Assembly: GCA_905233805.1 (NCBI GenBank)
Contig: CAJOER010000048.1
Coordinates: 1 to 7,143, forward strand
Length of the DNA stretch: 7,143 nucleotides
Reading direction: 5' to 3'
Source of the DNA: an uncultured Eubacterium sp.
GTDB lineage: Bacteria; Bacillota; Clostridia; Oscillospirales; Acutalibacteraceae
Part shown: positions 1 through 5,976 of the stretch, in pieces
Numbering within the stretch: the first letter of the stretch is position 1
Layout: each line of letters starts with the position of its first letter
Program-made: the position numbers and the translations under genes
Notes under the pieces: generated by a model
What the model was told of the DNA's origin: nothing
Databases searched by the model: none
What the model saw: the letters and a program-made list of their open reading frames with translations, nothing else

Positions 1-99
1 TTTCGTGGTAACAATTCTTATGGCGGTACGTCCGCTCAGGCATCTGATAACCGACGAAAACGCATAAAAAATCCGTTCACAGTTCATAATTTCATAATA
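1..99. other. Left-edge flank with no assignable gene
   Basis: No gene can be called here. One plus-strand frame beginning at base 2 is open from the window edge to a TAA at 65-67 and gives 21 residues ending in RHLITDENA; it could be the C-terminus of an upstream protein because a terminator follows about 30 nt later. A second plus frame, beginning at base 1, is also open and reads GNNSYGGTSAQASDN, but it continues straight through the terminator and switches to rare Arg codons, so it is less likely to be coding. Neither stretch is recognisable. No tRNA or rRNA signature was seen. Confidence 0.3.
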
Positions 100-131
100 A
101 AAAAGCGGTTGTTTTTTAACAATCGCTTTTT
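100..131 (+). terminator. Rho-independent terminator of the upstream unit, possibly bidirectional
   Basis: A 14-bp stem (100-113 paired with 118-131) encloses a TTTT loop, with a single G-T wobble (108/123). The right arm ends in a T run and the left arm begins with an A run, so the structure could stop transcription from either direction. It most plausibly ends a plus-strand transcript entering from the left and insulates the downstream promoter at 182-210. Confidence 0.8.
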
Positions 132-147
132 AAATTGTGAACAATTT
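132..147. repeat. Short dyad AAATTGT-GA-ACAATTT
   Basis: Two perfect 7-base inverted arms flank a 2-base centre, immediately after the terminator stem and about 35 bases upstream of the -35 element of the next gene. A dyad at this place may be a repressor or activator site. AT-rich intergenic DNA produces such palindromes by chance, and no regulator is encoded in the window, so the functional call is weak. Confidence 0.3.
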
Positions 148-181
148 GTAAAAAATTTTTCAATTTTTTTGAACAAAACTC

Positions 182-210
182 TTGATTTTTGTTTTAATAT
201 ATGTTATTAT
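182..210 (+). promoter_or_regulatory. Sigma-A promoter with extended -10 for the secreted protein unit
   Basis: TTGATT at 182-187 and TATTAT at 205-210 are separated by exactly 17 bases. TG at 202-203 one base before the -10 makes it an extended -10 promoter. The predicted transcription start is near 217, leaving a leader of about 80 nt before the ATG at 297. The element sits between the upstream terminator and the gene, as expected for a dedicated promoter. Confidence 0.7.
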
Positions 211-246
211 GCGTATGTACTAAAATAATTTAATGGGCGTATTGTC

Positions 247-277
247 TAAATTTTTACGTCTGTTAACAGAAAATTTA
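247..277 (+). promoter_or_regulatory. Inverted repeats in the 5' leader, just upstream of the ribosome binding site
   Basis: The leader contains a perfect 12-bp palindrome, TCTGTTAACAGA (259-270), and a wider inverted repeat, TAAATTTT (247-254) with AAAATTTA (270-277). The two have different centres (264.5 and 262), so as RNA they would be alternative folds, not one continuous stem. The palindrome ends 10 bases before AGGAGG. It may be a downstream operator, an mRNA-stabilising hairpin or a translation control element; the sequence does not decide between them. Confidence 0.4.
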
Positions 278-280
278 CTT

Positions 281-286
281 AGGAGG
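281..286 (+). promoter_or_regulatory. Consensus ribosome binding site AGGAGG, decides the start of the secreted protein
   Basis: AGGAGG is fully complementary to the 16S anti-Shine-Dalgarno. It lies 10 nt before ATG 297 and only 4 nt before the in-frame TTG at 291. The 4-nt gap is too tight and TTG is a weaker start, so ATG 297 is preferred; it also yields a typical Lys-rich MKK signal-peptide N-terminus. Confidence 0.85.
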
Positions 287-296
287 TAAATTGACG

Positions 297-3200
297 ATGA
301 AGAAAATCTCAAAAAGACTGCTGTCAATCGTATTGGCTGTAATGCTCATGGCGACAACGCTTCCGTTCGGCGCCAACTCTGCATTTGCCGCTGCGACCGA
401 CGCAGAAATATCTGCACTTAAAGAGCAGATTGTCAACTTCCAGAAAGCTATGGACGGTAACATCTACCTCAACATGAAGGCAGGTTACGACGCATATTGT
501 GCAGCTTTCAGAATCTATGATGCCGCATACTACGGCTCAAATAACGTAAGCTCAAGCGACGTTACAACCGCAACGTCGAATCTTTCGTCATGGCTTACGA
601 ACAAGACGCTTTATGCAGCGCCTACACTTACTACGCCTACCATCACTTACGGTACTCAGGTTCCCAGTGATTATATCGACGGTATTGTTGCTATGTCATC
701 TCTTACCGTATCGGGCGGTACCGAAAACGAGGGCTTTAAGTTCAAGTGGATTATGCCTAAGGACGTTGTATTCATCAAGGGTCTCGGCGGCGGTATGAAG
801 GTTCCCGTATCGATGGCTGCCAACAACAACGGCGGTTTCGGTGGTAACGACCGTGCTCCGCTTACTCTTATGCTTACAAACAACGCTTCAAGCTCGAAGA
901 CCGACAACGCTTACTTCAAGTTTATGATTCCGTGGAAAGGCCGTGCTCAGGTTTCTATCGACGGCGGCCCGACCTCCGCAAGCCAGTTTAACTGGGGTAA
1001 TGCGTGGGGCGGTAACACCGAGGTTTCTAACGTTCCCGGTTACGACGCATCTTCAAACGGCGAAGTTTCCGCAGATAACCGCGGCGTTAAGATGAGCACA
1101 AACAACAAGAAGGTATGGAACCTTTACGACAGCTACATTCAGGTTCATAATGAGAACTTTAACTTCACTAACGGTCTCCAGACTATTCCTTACGGTATGA
1201 CGGGACGTTCAATGAGATGGACCACGGTATGGTCAACCTCTATTGACGACTATCATTACTATACCAACTGCGGTAACTTCTACGTTATCGACTATTCACA
1301 GGTACAGTCTGCTATCGCGAGCGTATCAAGCTACGTTAAGTTCGGTTACAAGCAGAGCACTGATACTGCTAACCACTATTATGCAAACTATGAGCTTGAT
1401 TCTATCCTTGACGCTCTTGCAATCCTTCAGGAAGACCCGACTACCGGATTCACTTCTTCCAACTATGCAACAAGAGCTTCTACGGTAGCTTCACGTATTC
1501 AGACCGGTCTTTCAAATCTTAACACCGCTAAGAACAACTTCGATTCTTCCGATAAGGCGAAGAACTACGAAGGTCTTAAGGCAAAGATGTATATGACCGA
1601 TTCGAATAACGCAAACAAGCCCAATGCAAAGACTGCGTACAAGAACGGAAACTCTCCGACAATGCACTGGACAGCTGCTACATGGAGCCCCTTCAACACT
1701 GCTTATGCAGCTGCTGAAACGGTATTCAACAGCGTAACTTCAAACGGATACACTGCAACTGACCTTTCAACCAACGTTAATAACGTTAACAGCACTTATC
1801 TCGGTCTGAAGGCTCTTGCAAACTTTACGCCTATTGATGACGCTATCACGGCAATTCAGCAGGCGGCTTGCGACCAGCTTGACTCAAATCACAGATTTGC
1901 AAAGTCAACTCTTACGGCTCTTGTAACGAAACTCAACAACGCTACAACATATCCGTATCTCAACAACTACACAACGGATGCACAGAGATATACAATCGAC
2001 TCCGACTATGACGCTGCTATCCAGGCAGAGGCAAACGCTCTTACGGCGCTTATCACTTCCGACCTTGATTTGAACAGCCAGATTGATATTTCCGCATTCC
2101 AGGGCTCAATAGACGACGCCATTGCAGTTATCGATAACTATGACCCCGACGCATATGAGGGAATTGACACTGCAAAACAGTATCTCAACAACTATACTGT
2201 TACTCTTGAAACCGTAACTATCCCCGGAACCTGCCAGGTTGCAGTTGCTTCACCGCAGGCCTGCACAAAGACTCAGGCACAGGTTGACGCTGATATCGCG
2301 GGATATCTTTCAAGCGTACATCCGAGAACTTACACCGTAACACTTGACGGCGTAAGCCAGGGCTCATTTGCTTACGGTACATCACAGACCTTCAATTCAC
2401 CTACAGGTTCGGCGGTTGACTGGGAATATTCATATCAGTCGGCTACATCGGGCTCAAACGTTAGTACCTCCTTAATTCAGAATAAATCTTCTATCACTAT
2501 TAACGTTAACGGTAATACAACTCTTACTACGATGACTCCTAAGGGAAGCGACGCAGGTAAGATTACAATTACTTATAAATCATCTCTCGGTAAGGTATTC
2601 GACGTTCAGTACGTAACTCCGAATACAACGGTTAATCCCGCAACTCACGCTCATCCGAACTATGCAGGATACACCTTCACGGGCTATGATACCGAAGCGT
2701 TCACAGCTACCGAAGATAAGATAGTTAAAGCTAATTACGAAGCTACAAGCACTGAACCCTTTACAATCGGATTTGTAAACAGTGACGGTCTCGGAACCTT
2801 CAAGAACCCGTCTAACTCACAGTTAGAAACCATTCCGTTCAACACAAGACTTCAGTTCTCATCAGACCTTCTTATGAATGAGGTTTATGAAGATGAAGAC
2901 CCGGATACCGGCGATTATATTATGGGATTAGAGTATTACAGAGGCGGCGACTTCAAACCCGGTGACGTTACCGTAATTACTCAGCCCGAAATTGCAATCT
3001 TCCCGGATTCAAAGTCTGACTACGTTGATGTATGGGGTGACGACCTCTACGCTATCTCAATGGTTGAACCCGATAACTACAACACTTGGAGAACAACCGG
3101 TACAGGTTCTAACAGACACGGCAGACAGATGGCTGTAAGAACAGTTTCGGGTATTAAGGAATACGATACTACTCAGTGCCCGAACACCGAAAGACTTCTT

Positions 3201-3773
3201 GCTGTAGGCGACGACCTTGACCACGTATGGTATGCTCAGGAAAGCTGCTACCTCGTATTCTATACTCAGGAGCAGTTTGAAGACGCAATCCAGGCTGACA
3301 TCTTCGAGGGTATTGACCCCGAGGCTGACCCCGAAAGCGTAGCTGCAGTTTATGCTTACTCAAAGACAACAAGAGTTGTTGATTCTTCCAACGCTGAAAA
3401 GAACCACCTCGACTTCAGAGGTTCAACGGCTGTAATTCCCGACGGAGCAGAGTTCGTTGAGACAGGTTTCGTATTCAGTTACAAGAAGAACGCAACTGCT
3501 GCTGAAAGAACGGCTGTTCAGACTGCAACGCTTGACCTTCAGCACGTTGGCACCGGCAGTGTAACAAGAATTAAGATGTCTGATGAAAAACTTACAAGAC
3601 GTGCTTACAATACCGGCTATCAGTTTACGTTGAAGTACAACACTCCGATTTCTAAGTATCCTTCGGGAACTACTATTGATATCAAGTACAGAACATATGT
3701 AAACTACAAGGTAAACGGCGAACTTAAGACGGCATATTCTGCTGAAATTACTCCGGATACATTCACGCTTTAA
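297..3773 (+). CDS. Large secreted multidomain protein, probable cell-surface or extracellular protein
   Basis: Exported 1158-residue protein of unknown specific function. Residues 1-31 form a signal peptide: MKKISKRLL, a hydrophobic core, and AFA followed by Ala at the likely cleavage site. Residues about 33-106 look helical. Residues about 107-331 are Gly/Asn- and aromatic-rich and probably beta-structured. Residues about 332-640 are repeated Ala/Leu/Asn-rich helical stretches resembling FIVAR-type surface modules. Residues about 755-814 resemble the InlB B-repeat/Listeria-Bacteroides repeat (NYAGYTFTGYDTE, then KANYE). Residues about 1018-1158 form a C-terminal domain of the sort seen ending clostridial surface proteins. 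No LPXTG sorting signal, C-terminal membrane helix, dockerin, SLH repeats or catalytic motif was seen. Lysine is mostly AAG and asparagine mostly AAC, unlike the aro genes downstream, which with the strong promoter and ribosome site suggests high expression. It is followed after 14 nt by a small peptide gene. Adhesin, structural surface protein or polysaccharide binding are possible; domain assignments are by eye. Confidence 0.85.
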   Translation: MKKISKRLLSIVLAVMLMATTLPFGANSAFAAATDAEISALKEQIVNFQKAMDGNIYLNMKAGYDAYCAAFRIYDAAYYGSNNVSSSDVTTATSNLSSWLTNKTLYAAPTLTTPTITYGTQVPSDYIDGIVAMSSLTVSGGTENEGFKFKWIMPKDVVFIKGLGGGMKVPVSMAANNNGGFGGNDRAPLTLMLTNNASSSKTDNAYFKFMIPWKGRAQVSIDGGPTSASQFNWGNAWGGNTEVSNVPGYDASSNGEVSADNRGVKMSTNNKKVWNLYDSYIQVHNENFNFTNGLQTIPYGMTGRSMRWTTVWSTSIDDYHYYTNCGNFYVIDYSQVQSAIASVSSYVKFGYKQSTDTANHYYANYELDSILDALAILQEDPTTGFTSSNYATRASTVASRIQTGLSNLNTAKNNFDSSDKAKNYEGLKAKMYMTDSNNANKPNAKTAYKNGNSPTMHWTAATWSPFNTAYAAAETVFNSVTSNGYTATDLSTNVNNVNSTYLGLKALANFTPIDDAITAIQQAACDQLDSNHRFAKSTLTALVTKLNNATTYPYLNNYTTDAQRYTIDSDYDAAIQAEANALTALITSDLDLNSQIDISAFQGSIDDAIAVIDNYDPDAYEGIDTAKQYLNNYTVTLETVTIPGTCQVAVASPQACTKTQAQVDADIAGYLSSVHPRTYTVTLDGVSQGSFAYGTSQTFNSPTGSAVDWEYSYQSATSGSNVSTSLIQNKSSITINVNGNTTLTTMTPKGSDAGKITITYKSSLGKVFDVQYVTPNTTVNPATHAHPNYAGYTFTGYDTEAFTATEDKIVKANYEATSTEPFTIGFVNSDGLGTFKNPSNSQLETIPFNTRLQFSSDLLMNEVYEDEDPDTGDYIMGLEYYRGGDFKPGDVTVITQPEIAIFPDSKSDYVDVWGDDLYAISMVEPDNYNTWRTTGTGSNRHGRQMAVRTVSGIKEYDTTQCPNTERLLAVGDDLDHVWYAQESCYLVFYTQEQFEDAIQADIFEGIDPEADPESVAAVYAYSKTTRVVDSSNAEKNHLDFRGSTAVIPDGAEFVETGFVFSYKKNATAAERTAVQTATLDLQHVGTGSVTRIKMSDEKLTRRAYNTGYQFTLKYNTPISKYPSGTTIDIKYRTYVNYKVNGELKTAYSAEITPDTFTL

Positions 3774-3776
3774 TTC

Positions 3777-3782
3777 GGAGGT
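3777..3782 (+). promoter_or_regulatory. Ribosome binding site GGAGGT of the 53-residue peptide gene
   Basis: GGAGGT starts 4 nt after the stop codon of the large gene and ends 5 nt before ATG 3788. A strong, well-spaced site confined to a 14-nt gap is good evidence that the short downstream reading frame is truly translated and coupled to the large gene. Confidence 0.8.
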
Positions 3783-3787
3783 GCCTA

Positions 3788-3949
3788 ATGACAAGAAACT
3801 ATGAATCACCTGAGCTTGAGGTAGTACGCTATAAGCTTAATTGCAGCGTATTCACAAGCGGTCCGACGGACCTTCATGACGGTGAAGAATTTAACCCTGA
3901 CGCCGAAGGCGGCGCATCAGGAGCAAAAGGCTATTTCGCTCAGGACTAA
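3788..3949 (+). CDS. 53-residue peptide with YxxPxL motif and acidic Gly-rich tail, RiPP-precursor-like
   Basis: The product has 53 residues, starts MTRNYESPELEVVRYKLN and ends GAKGYFAQD. It has no signal peptide or membrane helix. It divides into a charged N-terminal half with Y5-x-x-P8-x-L10 and a single Cys19, then T23-S24-G25, then a tail rich in Asp, Glu and Gly. Short proteins with a similar Y-E-x-P-E-[LI]-E-V opening are, from general knowledge, frequent in gut clostridia and usually called hypothetical. The YxxPxL motif and a Thr two residues before a Gly are also features of lasso-peptide leaders, and Asp31 and Glu33 would fall at core positions 7 and 9 if the core began at Gly25; no peptidase or cyclase is in the window and the leader Gly typical of lasso precursors is absent. 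It is coexpressed with the large secreted protein, has a strong ribosome binding site, tandem TAA stops and a terminator 10 nt later. Coding status is well supported; function is unknown. Confidence 0.8.
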   Translation: MTRNYESPELEVVRYKLNCSVFTSGPTDLHDGEEFNPDAEGGASGAKGYFAQD

Positions 3950-3959
3950 TAACAAAACT

Positions 3960-3987
3960 AAGACAGGACTTCGGTCCTGTCTTTTTT
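3960..3987 (+). terminator. Rho-independent terminator with UUCG tetraloop
   Basis: A perfect 10-bp stem (3960-3969 with 3974-3983) is closed by a TTCG tetraloop on a C-G pair, the especially stable cUUCGg form, and is followed by T residues through 3987. It begins about 10 nt after the peptide stop codon and ends the secreted protein/peptide unit, separating it from the aro operon. Confidence 0.95.
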
Positions 3988-4026
3988 ATGTATTTATTAA
4001 CAAATATTAAAACTCTTTTATATAAT

Positions 4027-4055
4027 TTGACATATTAAAAATTATATATTATTAT
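4027..4055 (+). promoter_or_regulatory. Sigma-A promoter of the tyrA-aroB-aroA operon
   Basis: A perfect -35 TTGACA (4027-4032) and a -10 TATTAT (4050-4055) are separated by 17 bases in an AT-rich stretch. Transcription would start near 4062, leaving only about 25 nt of leader, so there is no room for a T-box, riboswitch or leader-peptide attenuator. Any regulation at this point would have to act through a DNA-binding protein or at the enzyme level. Confidence 0.8.
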
Positions 4056-4087
4056 ATATACTGAATAATTATGTAAAGTTGCGGTAT

Positions 4088-4924
4088 ATGACTATGAACG
4101 TATTAATTTGCGGCCTCGGCCTTATCGGCGCAAGCCTTGCTAAAACCTTAAAGAAGAACACCGAACACACCGTTCTCGGCTGGAACAGAACGCCGTCGGT
4201 TACCGAAAAGGCGCTTCGCGACGGCACGATTGACAGAACGGGCGAGCTTGAAGAACTTATGGGCGAGGCGGATATTACCTTTGTAAACTTTTATCCCGAA
4301 GCGATTGTTCCGTTTATTTTAGAGCATAAGGATTGTTTTAAAAAGGATTCAATCGTTACAGACTCCTGCGGAATCAAGACTAAAATCTGCGAGGAGATGA
4401 AGGCGCAAAAGGGACTGAAATTTTATTTCATCGGCGCTCACCCTATGGCGGGCCGCGAGGTATCGGGCTACGATAACGCGCTTGACAATCTTTTTGACAA
4501 CGCGAGCTTTATCTGCACCCCCGCACAGGATATTCCGAGAAACAAAACCGACGCTCTCGTCGGCCTTGCGCAGGATATGGGCTTTGCAAGAACGGTTGTA
4601 ACAACTCCCGAGCACCATGACGAGATGATAGCCTTTACCTCTCAGATTGCTCACGTTCTTGCGTGCTCTTACGTGCTCTCTCCGCTTGCTCCCATGCACG
4701 CGGGATATTCGGCGGGTTCTTACCGCGACGTTTCCCGTGTTGCGAGAATCAACGCGGAAATGTGGACGGAACTTTTCCTCGACAACAAGGAACCGCTTGT
4801 AAGAGAGATTGACGACCTTGTATCAAATCTTATGAGGTTCAAGTATAACATCGTAAACGGCGACGGCGAAGCCTTAACCGCCCTTATGAAAGAGGGTAAC
4901 AGAATTAAAGAGGAAATCGGATAA
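4088..4924 (+). CDS. tyrA: Prephenate dehydrogenase (TyrA), monofunctional, no ACT domain
   Basis: Cytoplasmic enzyme that oxidatively decarboxylates prephenate to 4-hydroxyphenylpyruvate using NAD+, committing chorismate-derived carbon to tyrosine. With the start at ATG 4088 it has 278 residues. The N-terminus is a Rossmann fold with GLGLIG at 9-14. Further family marks are TDSCGIK at 91-97, GAHPMAGRE at 116-124 with the conserved active-site His118, HHDEM at 176-180 in the helical dimer domain, and YRDVSRVAR at 212-220. It ends near residue 278, so it lacks the C-terminal ACT regulatory domain and the chorismate mutase fusion found in some relatives; tyrosine feedback by an ACT domain is therefore not expected. 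Starts at TTG 4079 and ATG 4094 are also possible, since no good ribosome site precedes any of them; only a weak AAAG at 4075-4078 suits ATG 4088. Its stop overlaps the aroB start by one base. Arogenate activity cannot be excluded. Confidence 0.92.
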   Translation: MTMNVLICGLGLIGASLAKTLKKNTEHTVLGWNRTPSVTEKALRDGTIDRTGELEELMGEADITFVNFYPEAIVPFILEHKDCFKKDSIVTDSCGIKTKICEEMKAQKGLKFYFIGAHPMAGREVSGYDNALDNLFDNASFICTPAQDIPRNKTDALVGLAQDMGFARTVVTTPEHHDEMIAFTSQIAHVLACSYVLSPLAPMHAGYSAGSYRDVSRVARINAEMWTELFLDNKEPLVREIDDLVSNLMRFKYNIVNGDGEALTALMKEGNRIKEEIG

Positions 4925-5973
4925 TGAAAAGCTTGAAAGTAAACGCGGGCAGGGGCTACGATATTCTCATTGAAAAGGGAATACTCTCCTCCTGCGGCGA
5001 ATATATAAAAGACGTCAGCACGGCTGACACCGTTTGTATCGTGAGCGATACCAACGTCTTTCCTCTTTACGGAGAAACGGTTAAAAATAGCCTTGAAAAG
5101 GCAGGATATAATGTAATATATTATATATTTAATGCGGGCGAGGAAGCAAAAACAACCGAAACGGTTATTAACATAGTTGAATTCCTTGCCGAAAACGGAC
5201 TCACGAGGAACGATTTAATAGTTGCCCTCGGCGGAGGAGTTACGGGCGATATGGCAGGCTTTGCTGCGGCAATTTATCTCAGGGGTATTGATTTTGTTCA
5301 GCTCCCGACCTCGCTTCTCTCTCAGGTTGATTCCTCGGTCGGCGGAAAGACGGCGGTTGATTTGCCTCAGGGGAAGAACCTCTGCGGCGCGTTCCTTCAG
5401 CCCGTGATTGTTCTTATTGATACCGCGGCGCTTGACACACTTTCGCCCCACTATTTTGCCGACGGTATGGCTGAGGCAATTAAAATGGGCTGCATAAAAA
5501 GCAAAAGCCTTTTCGAAACAATAGAAAACGGCGACGCGAAAAGCGTAATCGACGATATAATCTATGAGTGCGTATCGCTTAAAGCTCAGGTAGTTGAGCG
5601 TGACGAAAAGGAGCACGGCGAAAGGGCGTTGCTCAATTTCGGCCACACGGCGGGGCACGCGATAGAAAAACTGAACTCCTTTAAAGATGTATCGCACGGC
5701 GAGGCGGTCGGAATGGGAATGGTTTTAATCTGTAAGGCGGGCGAAGCAAACGGGCTTACGAAGCCCGGCTGCGCCGAAAGGATTGAAAAGGTGCTTAAAA
5801 AGTTTAATCTTTCAGGCGAGGATAAGCATTCCGTATCCGAGATAGTATCCGCCATGAACGCAGACAAAAAGCGCACGGGCGATTCAATTAAGTTTATATT
5901 TATCAAGGATATAGGAGAGGGATATATCAATCCCGTTAAAAATGAGAATATTCCGAAGCTGTTTGGAGTATAA
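4924..5973 (+). CDS. aroB: 3-dehydroquinate synthase (AroB)
   Basis: Cytoplasmic NAD+- and divalent-metal-dependent enzyme that cyclises DAHP to 3-dehydroquinate, the second step of the shikimate pathway. Its 349 residues are the usual full length. The NAD-binding glycine-rich motif GGGVTGDMAGF is at 103-113, followed by LPTSLLSQVDSSVGGKTAVD (127-146), with Asp136, Lys142 and Lys151 at the usual substrate-site positions. The metal ligands are Glu184 (in GMAEAIK), His241 (in NFGHTAGH) and His258 (in SHGEAVG). Lys187, Lys220, Arg234, Asn238 and His245 match the other active-site residues of the fungal enzyme by spacing. The ATG overlaps the tyrA stop in TAATG, with AGAGG at 4909-4913 inside tyrA acting as ribosome site, which points to translational coupling. 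aroA follows after 3 nt. Residues are intact throughout and nothing is unusual. Confidence 0.97.
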   Translation: MKSLKVNAGRGYDILIEKGILSSCGEYIKDVSTADTVCIVSDTNVFPLYGETVKNSLEKAGYNVIYYIFNAGEEAKTTETVINIVEFLAENGLTRNDLIVALGGGVTGDMAGFAAAIYLRGIDFVQLPTSLLSQVDSSVGGKTAVDLPQGKNLCGAFLQPVIVLIDTAALDTLSPHYFADGMAEAIKMGCIKSKSLFETIENGDAKSVIDDIIYECVSLKAQVVERDEKEHGERALLNFGHTAGHAIEKLNSFKDVSHGEAVGMGMVLICKAGEANGLTKPGCAERIEKVLKKFNLSGEDKHSVSEIVSAMNADKKRTGDSIKFIFIKDIGEGYINPVKNENIPKLFGV

Positions 5974-5976
5974 ATT

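Noticed and set aside
291..296. TTG start two codons upstream for the large secreted protein
   Set aside because: It sits only 4 nt from AGGAGG and is a weak start codon; ATG 297 has adequate spacing and gives a canonical MKK signal peptide.
3753..3773. LPXTG-like sorting signal at the end of the large protein (TPDTFTL)
   Set aside because: The residues do not match LPXTG and no hydrophobic helix or positive tail follows; the protein simply ends.
3423..3809. 128-residue minus-strand open frame across the end of the large gene
   Set aside because: It lies opposite the well-supported secreted protein and the start of the 53-residue peptide, is Ser/Arg/Leu-rich as antisense frames often are, and shows no ribosome site or recognisable domain.
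3956..4087. T-box, riboswitch or leader-peptide attenuator before the aromatic amino acid operon
   Set aside because: The only hairpin is the terminator of the preceding unit, placed upstream of the tyrA promoter; the predicted leader is about 25 nt and holds no T-box bulge or Tyr/Phe/Trp-rich leader peptide.
4349..4699. 116-residue minus-strand open frame inside tyrA
   Set aside because: Antisense to conserved tyrA sequence, with no recognisable motif and no independent promoter.
5215..5930. Minus-strand open frames of 160 and 114 residues opposite aroB
   Set aside because: They overlap each other in different frames and oppose conserved active-site codons of aroB; composition is that of shadow frames.
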